Positions 16,547 to 25,861 of a stretch of DNA of 64,000 nucleotides are shown one piece after another (position 1 is the stretch's first letter; the number at the start of each line of letters is the position of its first letter). Below the pieces are notes generated by a model, which worked only from the letters and a program-made list of their open reading frames with translations, was not told the origin of the DNA and ran no database searches. The stretch comes from Streptomyces sp. S.PB5. Its GTDB lineage: Bacteria > Actinomycetota > Actinomycetes > Streptomycetales > Streptomycetaceae. The position numbers and the translations under genes were made by a program. The stretch is from positions 25,066-89,065 of the forward strand of contig NZ_JAQMWP010000031.1 of NCBI RefSeq assembly GCF_030403745.1, read 5' to 3'.

Positions 16547-17351
16547 ATGCCTGCGCAGACTTCCCGCTATGAGAGCGACCCGCCTCCCACCGAGACCGAG
16601 GATGTAGTGGTGCTCGGCGGCGGCGCCCCCGGGCCGGAACGACGTGCCGATGCCGGCCCACTCGCGCCGCGCTGTCGTCGTGATCGACAGCGGCACCCCG
16701 CGCAATGCCCCCGCAGCGGCCATGCACGCCTTCATCGTCCCGGACGGCGCCCCGCGTCCCGAGATCCTCGAGCACAGACGCCGGCAGGTACGCCAGCACG
16801 GCGGCCGGAACATCTTCCGGGAAGTGCCCACGGCCGAACCCGCCGCGCCCTCCACGGACGGCGACCTGCGGTTCAGCATCTGCCATGGCCATGAGGTCGC
16901 GATGAGCCGATCGGCATCCTCGCGACCGGTCCGGCCTCCGTCCACCCCGCGTTGCTGGTTGCAACATCCGCATCGTCGAGACCGACGTCAGCGAAGTCGT
17001 CAATGACGCGACGACGGCGCCCTCGCAGGCGTCCGCCTGACCAACGGCCCTTTCGGGACGGCGGATTCCGGCTGTGGCCACACCGATGCAGGCCCGTACC
17101 GAGGGCCTGGACGGGCTGAAGCTGCCGATGGAGGTCCTGCCCGACCACATGGGTCTCCGCTTCACCCCTGCCATCTCCGACACCACCGAGATCCCGGGCG
17201 TGGGGGGGGGGCCGGCAACGCCACCGACCTCACCGCCCAGGCCGGAGCCTCTGCTGCTGCCGGAGCCCTGGCCGGCTCCCGCATCAACGCCCTGCTCGCC
17301 GCTGCGGACACCGACGCCGCGCTCGCCGCCGCACAGAAGACCACCGGCTGA
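16547..17351 (+). pseudogene. Decayed NAD(P)/FAD-dependent oxidoreductase (thioredoxin-reductase-like)
   Basis: The start is well placed (GAAAGG before ATG 16547) and residues DVVVLGGGAPG are an FAD-binding loop, but the protein is then spread over different frames. SRRAVVVIDSGTPRNAP and AAAMHAFIV lie in the next frame, and the C-terminus (NATDLTAQAGASAAAGALAG, ending at 17351) in a third. A run of ten G at 17202-17211 is one frameshift point, where V-W-V-A-G-N would be expected. Parts of the middle are missing. The family reduces disulfides or small molecules with NADPH. Several independent lesions make a single sequencing error unlikely as the whole explanation. Confidence 0.8.
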
Positions 17352-17486
17352 CACATCAGTCCCGCAACCGAAGAACCACGCGACCGCCATCCAGCGGGTC
17401 GCGCGGTGAGCAAGCCCCTGTCTCACTGACCTGGCGACCGGCCCTGTACCGGCGCCGATCCTGCATGCCCTTTCCGGAAGGAAACC

Positions 17487-19100
17487 ATGAGTACCAATCA
17501 GCTTCCTCAGGCGGCGGCCGCGCACGCAAGCGGCGAGGGCGCGCCGGATGCGCGTCAGCTGCGCGCGATCCTGATCACCGTCTCGATCGCGCTGATGGCT
17601 GTCATCGCCTCCGTGTCCGGGCTGAACGTCGCCCAGACCCACATGGCCGTCGAGTTCGGCGCCTCGCAGAACACCGTCCTGTGGATCATCAATGTCTACA
17701 CCCTCGCCCTGGCCGCGCTGCTGCTGCCGCTCGGCGCGATCGGTGACCGGCTGGGCCGTAAGCCCATGCTGATCACCGGCCTGGTCATCTTCGGCGCCGC
17801 CAGTGTCCTCGCAGGACTCGCCCCGTCCGCCGGGGTGATGATCGCCGCGCGCGTGACCGCCGGCATCAGTGCCGCCGTGATCATGCCGATCACTCTCGCT
17901 GTCATCACTTCCACCTTCCCCGAGGAGGAGCGCGGCAAGGCGATCGGCGTGTGGACCGGAGTCGCCGGAGGCGGCGGCATCCTCGGCATGTTCCTCTCCG
18001 CCCTGCTGGTCGACGTCGCCGACTGGCGCCTGCTGTTCGTCCTTCCGGTGGTCCTGGTCGTCGTCGCGCTGACGATGACACTGAAGTCGGTGCCCAACTC
18101 CCACGAACGCTCCCCGCATTCGTTCGACACTGTCGGAGCACTGGTCTCCACCATCGCCGTGACCGGTCTCATCTTCGTCCTGCAGGAAGGCCCTGAGCGC
18201 GGCTGGACCGCCCCCATCACCCTGACCAGCCTGGCCGTCGGCATGGTCGCCGCCATCGCCTTCGTGGCCTGGGAACTACGCCGCCGCGACGCATCCCTGC
18301 TGGACGTACGCCTCTTCCGGGAGCGCGGTATGGCCTCCGGCTCCCTCACCCTGCTCGTCGTCTTCGGCGTCCAAGCCGGCATCGCCGTCGTTCTCTTCCC
18401 CTTCTTCCAGGCCGTACTCGGCTGGTCCGGACTGCTGTCCACCGTGGCGATGATGCCCATGGCCGTCATGATGATGATGGCCTCCGGACTGGCCCCCAAG
18501 ATGGCCGCCGAGATCGGCGCCCGCTCCACCATGGCCGTCGGCGTCGCCCTGGCCACGCTCGGCCTGGTCCTGATGGCCCTGTTCGTATCCGTCGACGGCG
18601 GCTACCTGTCCATCCTGGCCGGCATGCTCGCCATGGGCATCGGCATGGGGCTGTCCATGACACCCGCCACCGAGGCCATCACCGGCTCCCTGCCCCGCAC
18701 CAAGCAAGGCGTCGCCTCCGCACTCAACGACGTCACCCGTGAGTTCGGCACCGCCCTGGGCGTCGCCTTGCTCGGCGCGCTCCTGGCCAACGGCTACCGC
18801 AGCGCCATCGACGGCAAGCTCGACGGCATCCCCAACGGAGCCGCGGACACCGCCCGCGAAGGCATCGCCAACGCCATCGAGGTCGCCCCCACCACCGGCA
18901 GGCACGCCCGGGACCTGATCCACGCCGCGCAGCAGTCGTTCGTCGACGGCTGGCAGCGATCCATGTGGGTCGGCGCCGCCGTCATGGCCGCCCTGCTCCT
19001 CTACGTGGCCCTGCGCGGCCAGAAGAACCCCGCGCCCCTCCCGTCCGAGGCCGAGGCAGCACCCGAGACCGGGGCCGCGGAGAACGTCACCGCCCGCTGA
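17487..19100 (+). CDS. MFS transporter, DHA2 (14-helix) drug efflux family
   Basis: A 537-residue major facilitator of the drug:H+ antiporter-2 type. It starts at ATG 17487 after CCGGAAGGAAAC. Visible signatures are GDRLGRKPMLI after helix 2, the helix-5-type segment GVAGGGGILGMFLSALLVD, and the late motif LPRTKQGVASALNDVTREFG. It probably exports an antibiotic, dye or metabolite across the cytoplasmic membrane. The upstream remnant oxidoreductase and the XRE-cupin regulator may have belonged to the same resistance module. It converges with the amidohydrolase. Confidence 0.9.
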   Translation: MSTNQLPQAAAAHASGEGAPDARQLRAILITVSIALMAVIASVSGLNVAQTHMAVEFGASQNTVLWIINVYTLALAALLLPLGAIGDRLGRKPMLITGLVIFGAASVLAGLAPSAGVMIAARVTAGISAAVIMPITLAVITSTFPEEERGKAIGVWTGVAGGGGILGMFLSALLVDVADWRLLFVLPVVLVVVALTMTLKSVPNSHERSPHSFDTVGALVSTIAVTGLIFVLQEGPERGWTAPITLTSLAVGMVAAIAFVAWELRRRDASLLDVRLFRERGMASGSLTLLVVFGVQAGIAVVLFPFFQAVLGWSGLLSTVAMMPMAVMMMMASGLAPKMAAEIGARSTMAVGVALATLGLVLMALFVSVDGGYLSILAGMLAMGIGMGLSMTPATEAITGSLPRTKQGVASALNDVTREFGTALGVALLGALLANGYRSAIDGKLDGIPNGAADTAREGIANAIEVAPTTGRHARDLIHAAQQSFVDGWQRSMWVGAAVMAALLLYVALRGQKNPAPLPSEAEAAPETGAAENVTAR

Positions 19101-19220
19101 CCTCGCCGGAACTCCGTGCGGACGGAGCACGACGCCGCATGCAGAGGCAGCGCTCATGACCACCATCGGTAATGGGCGCCCTCGGCCGGGGCGGGGTCGG
19201 CTGGGGATGACGTGGAGGGC

Positions 19221-20612
19221 TCAGGCAGCCGGTGTGTTCAGCACGTGCTCACGCGAGGCGTGGACATCGCGGCGCAGGGCGGACAGGTCGACGTCGAGGA
19301 CGTGGCCGTTCCATTTGCGGGGCTCGCCGTTGATGAGGACGGCGCTGATGTTGCGGGCGTCGGAACCCAGTACGACAGTGCCGATCGGGTCGTTGAGCGG
19401 CATGTTGTTGAGGTCCTCGGCCTGGATGACCAGCAGATCGGCCTTCTTGCCCGGGGTGAGTGAGCCGGTGACGGCGGCCAGGCCGTTGGTGCGGGCGCCC
19501 TGGAGGGTGGCGAAGTCCAGGACGTCCCGAGTGGTGATGCGGTGGGGCTGCCGGTCGGTGCCGTAGGCGGCGTTGACGGCGCGCATCCGCTGGATGGCGT
19601 GCAGGGCCCGCATCTGCGTGAACATGTCGCTGGCCAGGGCGACTTCGACGTCGATGCTCAGTCCGGGGCGGATACCGACGGACAGGGCCTCGTCGACGGC
19701 GGGGATCGCGGTCTCCAGGCCGATCTGGGCGTCGGAGGTGGGGGCGAGCGCGACGCTGGTGCCGGTCTCCCCCATCGCCTTCCATGCCTCCGGGGTCAGC
19801 CCGGTGGCGTGGATGAGGGTGACGTCGGGGCCGAGGACGCCGTCCTTGGCCCAGCGCAGGACGGCCTCGGAGGAGGAGGTGCCGAAGACGGCGTCGACGC
19901 TCACACCGACACCCAAGTCCTTGGCAACGCGGGCAAGTTCAGGACCGTAGGCAAGCCCCGGCCCGGCGATCTCGTCGGTGGCGAGCGTCGCCAGGCGCAG
20001 CGTCAGCAGCTGGTCGTCGCTGCTGAAGTACTGGTCCTTGACCCGTGTCAGGTCACCGGGCCACTGCCGGTCCCAGTCACCGAAGTGCGGGCCCATCGAA
20101 GCATGCACACCGCGGATGCCGGTATCACGAAGGGCCTCGACAGCGGCATCGGTGTGCGCGCGGGTACGGGAGTTGTGCGAGAAGTCGAGCATGGTCGTGA
20201 TGCCGCTGTCGATCGCTGTGAGGGCGGCCAGTCTCGTACCGATGTACATGTCCTCGGGCCGGTAGACCGTGGCGTAGCCGGCCAGCGTGGCCATGACGTA
20301 GCCGCCGAGGTCGTCGACGTCCGGCATGATCCGGCGCAGCTGAGTCTCCCAGGCGTGCCGGTGGGTGTCGACGAAGCCGGGGCTGAGGATGGTGCCGGTT
20401 GCGTCGACGACCACTGCGTCACCGGCACTGAGGTGAGGGCCGACAGCGGTGAGGGTGTCGCCCTCGACGAGGAGGTCACCGCGGTCGATGACGCCGAGGT
20501 CGGGGTCCATGGTGACGATGGTCGCGCCGGTGAACAGGATGCGCCGTTCCTCCGCGGGGCGGCGCCGCAGCTGTTCGAGGACGGTGGCGCTGGTGGTGTC
20601 GCGGACGTTCAT
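19221..20612 (-). CDS. Amidohydrolase family protein (ATZ/TRZ, nucleobase-deaminase-like)
   Basis: A 463-residue metal-dependent hydrolase. The N-terminal beta domain is followed by PGFVDTHRHAWETQ with the metal-binding HxH, then LIHATGLTPEAW and the late Asp region PGLSIDVEVAL. The C-terminus ends with the typical GSLTPGKKADLLVIQ. ATZ/TRZ-type members deaminate or dechlorinate s-triazines, guanine, 8-oxoguanine or hydroxy-indoles; substrate is not clear here. The ATG at 20612 follows AAAGAAGAA. It stands alone and converges with the MFS pump. Confidence 0.87.
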   Translation of the reverse strand: MNVRDTTSATVLEQLRRRPAEERRILFTGATIVTMDPDLGVIDRGDLLVEGDTLTAVGPHLSAGDAVVVDATGTILSPGFVDTHRHAWETQLRRIMPDVDDLGGYVMATLAGYATVYRPEDMYIGTRLAALTAIDSGITTMLDFSHNSRTRAHTDAAVEALRDTGIRGVHASMGPHFGDWDRQWPGDLTRVKDQYFSSDDQLLTLRLATLATDEIAGPGLAYGPELARVAKDLGVGVSVDAVFGTSSSEAVLRWAKDGVLGPDVTLIHATGLTPEAWKAMGETGTSVALAPTSDAQIGLETAIPAVDEALSVGIRPGLSIDVEVALASDMFTQMRALHAIQRMRAVNAAYGTDRQPHRITTRDVLDFATLQGARTNGLAAVTGSLTPGKKADLLVIQAEDLNNMPLNDPIGTVVLGSDARNISAVLINGEPRKWNGHVLDVDLSALRRDVHASREHVLNTPAA

Positions 20613-20706
20613 GAGGGTTCTTCTTTCCGTACGTCGGGGAGGGGTGGTGAGCTGCGGATGACGCCAGTGCTGCTCCGCTTCAAGGCTTGGTCGCCCCGGC
20701 CACGAC

Positions 20707-20733
20707 AACCAGGCCGCCGTTTCCCCAGGTGTC
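20707..20733 (-). repeat. Dispersed repeat, copy A
   Basis: On the minus strand it reads CACCTGGGGAAACGGCGGCC followed by TGGTT. It matches copy C in 25 of 27 positions but is in opposite orientation. Read in one frame it encodes TWGNGGLV. Confidence 0.7.
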
Positions 20734-20971
20734 ACGCACCCAGGAGCGGGACATCCACGACGCGCGGTTCTGGAGCAGGTCGTCCGTGGGCTGCATGCGC
20801 GGAGATCGGGCCGAGGCGCTGGGGTGCCCACACGACATCTGTCGACCGGCGGGTCCATCGTCACGCTCCCGGCGCTGGCGGACAGGACACAACAACCACC
20901 GTGACTCAAGACAACAGCCGCTCTGCGTCCAGCAGTTGCGTGCCCCTCAGGCTCGTCGCGCGGCGCAATCG

Positions 20972-21000
20972 CCACCAGGCCGCCGTGTCCCAGGTGCACC
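20972..21000 (-). repeat. Dispersed repeat, copy B
   Basis: On the minus strand it reads CACCTGGGACACGGCGGCCT then GGT, one base shorter in the G run than copies A and C, but otherwise the same core. One frame encodes LGHGGLV. Confidence 0.65.
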
Positions 21001-21132
21001 GCCACCAGCGGGCAGAGGGCGGGCACGGCCCTCGGACGTTCCGGGTTCACCGCACCCGAAGACCGCTCCGAACCCTGATCTCCCCGCGCTGTTCCGCTCG
21101 GGACGGTGGGTGCACCGCACCCAGGACACCCA

Positions 21133-21157
21133 CACCTGGGGAGACGGCGGCCTGGTT
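21133..21157 (+). repeat. Dispersed repeat, copy C
   Basis: On the plus strand it reads CACCTGGGGAGACGGCGGCC followed by TGGTT, ending about 30 bp before the start of the Atu4866-type gene. One frame encodes TWGDGGLV, like copies A and B. Confidence 0.7.
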
Positions 21158-21187
21158 CCCATCGGTCTCCCGGCCGACCATGGATCC

Positions 21188-21475
21188 ATGACCAGCAACG
21201 ACACGCGCCGCGCCGCTCACCCGTACGTCGGCATGTGGGTGACCGCGGACGGATTCATCCGCCAGGAGCTACTCCCGAACGGCCGCTACGACGAGGCCCG
21301 CGGAAACCGTCAAAGCGCCTACACCGGCCGCTACACCGTCACCGGCAACCACATCGACTACGTCGACGACACCGGCTTCACCGCCACCGGCGACATCCGC
21401 GACGGCGTCCTCTTCCACGAGCACCTGGTGCTCTACCGCGAGGGCAACAAGCACGCCGGGCAGGGAGGCACATGA
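21188..21475 (+). CDS. Atu4866 domain-containing protein
   Basis: A 95-residue single-domain protein. HPYVGMWVTADGFIRQELLP, then NGRYDEARG, YTGRYTVTGNHIDYVDDTGF and VLFHEHLVLYR match the small beta-barrel family named after Agrobacterium Atu4866. Its function is unknown; related proteins often sit beside oxidoreductases or quorum-related genes. The ATG at 21188 was chosen because homology begins just after it; no strong ribosome binding site is visible. Confidence 0.8.
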   Translation: MTSNDTRRAAHPYVGMWVTADGFIRQELLPNGRYDEARGNRQSAYTGRYTVTGNHIDYVDDTGFTATGDIRDGVLFHEHLVLYREGNKHAGQGGT

Positions 21476-21596
21476 CCGCGAAGGGCACACAGACATTCTT
21501 GAGTGAGCCGAGAAGGAATGGTCGTACTGCCTGACGAGGAAGACGAAGCCGTCGATGAGACGGCTGGACGGCTGTTGTGGGACAGGACTTGAGAAG

Positions 21597-22472
21597 TCAG
21601 GTGTCGCTGAAAGTCCCGCCGAATTCCTCCTCCACCACTCGCGGGGACTCTCCTTGATCGGAACGGGAGCGGAGTTCAACGAAGGCAGCTGCGGTGGCAC
21701 TCGCCGGCTCGGCCTGGTAGACGACCAGCTGCTGGTGCGGGGCACCGTTGACGGTGAAGGCCGAGAACTGGACCTCCAGAGCGCCGACCTCGGGGTGTGC
21801 GAGGCTCTTCGCCTGCTGGGTCTTGCCCTTCACCTCGTGCCGCGTCCACAGTTCTGCGAATTCGGAGCTCTTCACGCAGAGCGTGTCGACGACTTCGGTG
21901 ATCCGCGGGGAATCCGGGTCGTATCCATAGGCCGCGCGCAATTCGGCCACGCACGAGTTCGCGGCCTTGTCCCAGTCCCGGTAGAAGGTATGCCCGGCCG
22001 GGTCCAGGAAGACCATGCGGGCCAGGTTGTCGAACCGCTGGAATCCGCTGTGCAAGGCTGCGGCAAGCGCGTTGTGCGCCAGGATGTCCAGGGCCCGTCC
22101 CAGGATGAAGGCGGGGGTGTCGGGCCAGCTGTCGATCAGCTGCAGAAGCTGGGGACTGATCCTGTCGTGAGCGGCGGGAACGCTCCGGCCCTCCTGGGGC
22201 GCCCTGGTGAGTCTGCGCAGGTGGTCGTGCGCCTCGTCGTCGAGGTGGAGGGCGGCGGCGATCGCGTCGATCACCTGGGGCGACGGACTGGTCTCCCGGC
22301 CCTGTTCCAGGCGCATGTAGTAGTCGGCGCTCACCCCCGCGAGCATGGCGACCTCCTCACGGCGCAGCCCCGGCACCCGCCTGCGGCCGTGCTCCGACAG
22401 GCCTACGTCCTGCGGCTTGAGGGCTTCGCGCCGTGCTCTGAGGAAGTCTCCCAAAGGAGTGCTGCCGCTCAT
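21597..22472 (-). CDS. MmyB-type XRE transcriptional regulator
   Basis: A 291-residue regulator with the helix-turn-helix at about residues 6-80 (RRRVPGLRREEVAMLAGVS, SADYYMRLEQG) and the MmyB ligand domain at about 105-270 (FAELWTRHEVKGKTQQ, AKSLAHPEVGALE, LVVYQAEPASATA). It is intact. It lies immediately downstream of a closely related but broken copy (22665-23484), so the two look like a tandem duplication. No obvious target gene is adjacent. Confidence 0.92.
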   Translation of the reverse strand: MSGSTPLGDFLRARREALKPQDVGLSEHGRRRVPGLRREEVAMLAGVSADYYMRLEQGRETSPSPQVIDAIAAALHLDDEAHDHLRRLTRAPQEGRSVPAAHDRISPQLLQLIDSWPDTPAFILGRALDILAHNALAAALHSGFQRFDNLARMVFLDPAGHTFYRDWDKAANSCVAELRAAYGYDPDSPRITEVVDTLCVKSSEFAELWTRHEVKGKTQQAKSLAHPEVGALEVQFSAFTVNGAPHQQLVVYQAEPASATAAAFVELRSRSDQGESPRVVEEEFGGTFSDT

Positions 22473-22664
22473 GACCCCAACCTAGTGCAGAGGAAAGCCG
22501 GCCGTCGGTGGACGAAGCTCTCCCCGTGTTCGGCCATGCCGCGCCCGCGCAGTCCGCCGTTTACGGGATCGAGGTCGCGGGGGCCCGGTCCGAGCTGTGC
22601 AGCGTGGTCGCTGCCTCACCGGAAGGTCCCGGCACGCCGCCGCAAACCCTTCGGCACACCTCTC

Positions 22665-23484
22665 TCAGCCGGAGACAGCATCCGACGCCGCATGCTGCCC
22701 GAGCAGGGGACGGGCACTGAGCGAGCCGAGCAGGGCGAGAGCATCGGCGGAGGCGGTGCCCGGTTCGGCCTGGTAGACGACCAGCTGCTGGGTGCGAGCA
22801 CTGTTGACGGTGAAGGACTCGTAGTGCAGTTCCAGGTCTCCGACCTGGGCGTGGTGGAAGAGCTTGGACTCGCGCGTCTTGCCGCGTACGTCGTGGCGCG
22901 CCCACAGAACGCGGAAGGCAGTGCTTTTCATGGACAGTTCGCCTACGAGCCGGCTCAGCCGCGGGTCCTCGGGGTCGATCCCGGCCGCCCGCCGCAATGT
23001 GGCCACGGTCGACTCCGCGGCCCGGTCCCAGTCGCGGTAGAAGTTCGGCGCGGCCGGGTCCAGGAACATCATGCGCAGCAGGTTGTCGGAGTGGGCGAAG
23101 CCGGCGTGGAGGGCGCTCGCGAGCCGGTTGCGGGCCAGGATGTCCAAGGCGGAACCCAGGACGAAGGCAGGAGTGTCGCCCCACGTGTCGAGGAGCCGCA
23201 GGTGCGGGGCGATGCTTTCCGCACGCGGCACGCGGCGCGTACGGCGGGTGCTCGGTCCGGCCACGCGATGCAGGTGGGCCACCGCTTCGTCATCCAGTTG
23301 CAGAACCCGCGCGACGGCCTCGAGTATCTGCCGCGACGGGTGCCGTTCACGGCCCTGTTCCAGGCGCATGTAGTAGTCGGTGCGAGGCCGGAATTCCGAC
23401 GTCTTCGGGGCGCAACCGGGCACGCCGTGCGCGGAGGAAGCCTCCCAGAGCGTTCTCTGCTGCGGGGTCCTTGTCCGTGTCCAT
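22665..23484 (-). pseudogene. MmyB-type XRE regulator with a deletion in the helix-turn-helix
   Basis: The start (ATG at 23484) encodes MDTDKDPAAENALGGFLRAR and LRPEDVGIPAS, the normal beginning. It then jumps, with a frame change at about 23385-23390, straight to DYYMRLEQGRERHPS. The segment that normally contains RRRVPGLRREEVA and the recognition helix is missing. The rest of the protein down to 22665 is intact and resembles the neighbour at 21597 (AFRVLWARHDVRGKT, LVVYQAEPGTASA). Without the DNA-binding helices it cannot act as a normal regulator. Confidence 0.8.
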
Positions 23485-23853
23485 ATGCCGAGGCTAAAGC
23501 CCTGCACCGTCTGGCCATTAGGGCGAAGGGGGGCGCGCTTCACCCAGGAACTGCGCACCCCGGACAACGGCTACGTGGCTCGTCGGACACGCTTCGGCGA
23601 GTTCAGCACGCGACTGGCTACGGGTGCGCACCAGAATCCGCCCGAGCATGTTCTTGCCGTTCTCCGGTCCTGACGAGTCACGGCCCAGTTCCGCCGCCCG
23701 CAATGGTGTGCGAGCGCGCCGGACGAGATCCGCGTGGCGGGTGCCCTTCGCCCGGCCGTCGTCCGGATCAGCTCCCCTTGGGCTTGGTGAAGGTCGCGTG
23801 AAAAGCTGGGTATGAGGCTTGTCCAGGCCGGATGAGAGCAGTGGAGGGCGAAG
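23485..23853. other. 369-bp region with no supported gene
   Basis: No reading frame with a ribosome binding site or a known family is visible. It should contain the promoters of the broken MmyB gene (leftward) and of the GAF-ANTAR gene (rightward); GGAGGGCGAAG before 23854 is the ribosome binding site of the latter. Confidence 0.5.
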
Positions 23854-24543
23854 GTGGACTGGGCACGGTTCGCGCAGCAGATGGCGTCGATGGCACGGGA
23901 CCTGCTGGCTCAGGACTCGGTGGACGCGACGATGGAGCGGATCACCGCATCGGCCACCGAGCTGGTCGAGGGCTGCGATGCCGCCGGCATCCTCGTCCTG
24001 CACGGCACGGAGGTGGAATCCCTCGCACCCACCGACCCTTTCGTCACCGAAAGTGACGAGTTGCAGCAGCGGATGGGCGAAGGACCCTGTTTTGACGCCG
24101 CCCGGAGTTCGCAGGGCGACCGCGTCTTCCGCATCGCCGACCTCACCACCGAGCACCAGCGCTGGCCCGCCTACGCTCCCCGCGCCCACCAGCTGGGGGT
24201 GGGCAGCATGATGGGCTTCCTGCTGTTCACCGACGACGAGGACCTCGGCGCGCTGAACTTCTACTCGCGCAAGCCCGGCGCCTTCACTCCCGACAGCGAG
24301 ACCGCCGGGTGGCTGCTCGCCTCCCACGCGGCGGTCGCATTCTCCGCCGCCCGCACCCACGCCCAGATGGAACAGGCCGTCACCACCCGCCATGCCATCG
24401 GCGAGGCCATGGGCATCCTCATGGGCAGCCACCGCCTCAGTGAGGAAGAGGCGTTCAGCGTGCTGCGCCGCTACTCCCAGGCCAACAACATCAAGCTCCG
24501 CGAGGTCGCCCGCCGTGTCTGCGAACAGGGCGCCCTCTCCTGA
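23854..24543 (+). CDS. GAF and ANTAR domain-containing protein
   Basis: A 229-residue cytoplasmic regulator. The GAF domain spans about residues 20-160 (ELVEGCDAAGILVLHG, MGEGPCFDA, DLGALNFYSRKPGAFT), and the C-terminal ANTAR domain about 170-225 (RHAIGEAMGILMG, FSVLRRYSQANNIKLREVAR). ANTAR domains bind two-hexaloop RNA antiterminators, so the protein probably controls transcription elongation in response to a GAF ligand or redox state. Such proteins are abundant in Streptomyces. The GTG at 23854 has a clear ribosome binding site. Confidence 0.9.
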   Translation: MDWARFAQQMASMARDLLAQDSVDATMERITASATELVEGCDAAGILVLHGTEVESLAPTDPFVTESDELQQRMGEGPCFDAARSSQGDRVFRIADLTTEHQRWPAYAPRAHQLGVGSMMGFLLFTDDEDLGALNFYSRKPGAFTPDSETAGWLLASHAAVAFSAARTHAQMEQAVTTRHAIGEAMGILMGSHRLSEEEAFSVLRRYSQANNIKLREVARRVCEQGALS

Positions 24544-24676
24544 CCGGCTTCGCCGTGGTGACGGCGATTCGATGACTGCGGGGCACCGGAGTGACAGGAC
24601 GTGTGCCGAAGCGAGCTGAGAGGCGGCGTTTCCTGCGCATCAAGGAATGATTCCCGCTGCTTCGACACACGGACCG

Positions 24677-25087
24677 CTAGTCGCCCTTGGGCCAGATGAG
24701 CCCCTGGTCGGTCCAGACGACACCCTTGTTGCGGCACAGACAGAACGGGTGGCCGACGGGGTCGACGTAGACGCGGAAGCCGTAGCCGTTGGGGCCGATG
24801 CAGTCCCGTTTCAGGGTCGCGCCGAGGGCCAGTACGCGGCGCTGTTCGGCCTCGACGTCGTCGACCTCGAAGTCGAGGTGGAACTGCTTGGGGTGCTCGC
24901 TGTCGGGCCACTGCGGGGCGCGGTAGTCATCCACCCGGATGAAGGCCAGTTCGAGCTCGCCGAACTTGATGCCGGCCCAGTTCTCGTCGCTGCCCTCCTT
25001 GACCGGGAGCCCCAGCACCTCGGAGTAGAAGGCTGCCAGCTTCATCGTGTCCGGGCAATCGATGATGAAGTCGGTGAGTCGTAGCAT
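24677..25087 (-). CDS. VOC family protein (glyoxalase-like domain)
   Basis: A 136-residue single-domain VOC protein: LTDFIIDCPDTMKLAAFYSE at the N-terminus, HLDFEVDDVEAEQRRVLALG in the middle and RVYVDPVGHPFCLC at the end. Short proteins of this type are common in actinomycetes and have no assigned reaction. It is monocistronic, convergent with the GAF-ANTAR gene and divergent from the F420/PPOX gene. Confidence 0.85.
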   Translation of the reverse strand: MLRLTDFIIDCPDTMKLAAFYSEVLGLPVKEGSDENWAGIKFGELELAFIRVDDYRAPQWPDSEHPKQFHLDFEVDDVEAEQRRVLALGATLKRDCIGPNGYGFRVYVDPVGHPFCLCRNKGVVWTDQGLIWPKGD

Positions 25088-25303
25088 CCCGCGATCTTCC
25101 CACAGGATGAATGAGCGAGGCTTTCAACGGGTCCGGGTGAACCGGCGGTTGGCCTCCCCGCTCAGGGAGAACGGCGGCAACCGGCCTTGCTCGTCCCGTT
25201 TCCCGACCGCCTGTGCGAAGACGTGCCCGACGCTGCTCGCGGCGGCGCGCAGACGTAGGGTTCCGCATCAGACAGTGCTCGCCCTGTGCCACGAAGGACC
25301 AAC

Positions 25304-25717
25304 ATGACAGTCGACGTACCTCCGCCCGGGGCGCAGGACGACCTTTTCTGGCAGGAGCGCCGGATCTGCTTCCTCACCACCCACCGTCCGGACGGCAGTC
25401 CGCACCTTGTCCCGGTGGGTGTCACCTTTGATCCCGAGGCCGGCATCGCACGTGTCATCAGCAGCGCCGGAAGCAAGAAGGTCCGCAACGTCCGGGCGGC
25501 CGGCCCCGGTGCGCAGGTCGCGGTCAGCCAGGTCGATGGACGACGCTGGTGCACCCTCGAAGGCACCGCCCGAGTCAAGGACGACCCCCGGTCCGTCGCC
25601 GAGGCCGTACGGCGCTACGCCGAGCGCTACCGGCAGCCCCGCCCCAACCCAGAGCGTGTGGTCATCGAGATCACCGTGACCCGCGTGATGGGCACGGTGA
25701 GGCCGCCTGGCTGGTGA
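25304..25717 (+). CDS. PPOX-class F420-dependent enzyme
   Basis: A 137-residue split-barrel flavin/F420-binding protein of the pyridoxamine-phosphate-oxidase superfamily. It shows ERRICFLTTHRPDGSPHLVP, VISSAGSKKVRNVRAAG and VEI-like TVTRVMGTVRPPGW at the C-terminus, the typical TIGR03618/TIGR04023-like order. Such proteins reduce diverse substrates with F420H2 or bind F420. The ATG at 25304 follows GAAGGA. Confidence 0.82.
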   Translation: MTVDVPPPGAQDDLFWQERRICFLTTHRPDGSPHLVPVGVTFDPEAGIARVISSAGSKKVRNVRAAGPGAQVAVSQVDGRRWCTLEGTARVKDDPRSVAEAVRRYAERYRQPRPNPERVVIEITVTRVMGTVRPPGW

Positions 25718-25861
25718 GCGTCGTCAACGAGGTGCGGGTGGGCTCGACAGCGCGGCGGTGTGTGTCTCGTGGTCGCCCGAGAGCCGGGCTCGCCCGGTCC
25801 GGTGGCTGACAGGGCCCTGACGTCGATGCCGGAGCTCAAGCTCCTGGATTCGACGCAAGAA

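Larger units (their letters stand above)
20613..21187. other. 575-bp gene-free region with three related repeats
   Basis: No gene is supported between the amidohydrolase and the Atu4866-type gene. The stretch holds three copies of a 24-27 bp sequence in mixed orientation (annotated separately), spaced about 265 and 150 bp apart, and may be the debris of a duplicated gene end. Confidence 0.6.

Noticed and set aside
17202..17211. G10 tract considered as a phase-variation switch
   Set aside because: Other frameshifts and deletions in the same gene mean that changing the tract length would not restore a full protein.
15858..18119. Long minus-strand frame of 753 codons extending from the XRE-cupin gene across the decayed oxidoreductase and MFS gene
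   Set aside because: Only the last 202 codons have an HTH and cupin; the upstream part is antisense to the MFS gene and low complexity. The start was set at 16466.
18276..19166. Minus-strand frame antisense to the MFS pump
   Set aside because: Gly/Asp/His-rich low-complexity translation, typical of antisense to membrane-protein genes in GC-rich DNA.
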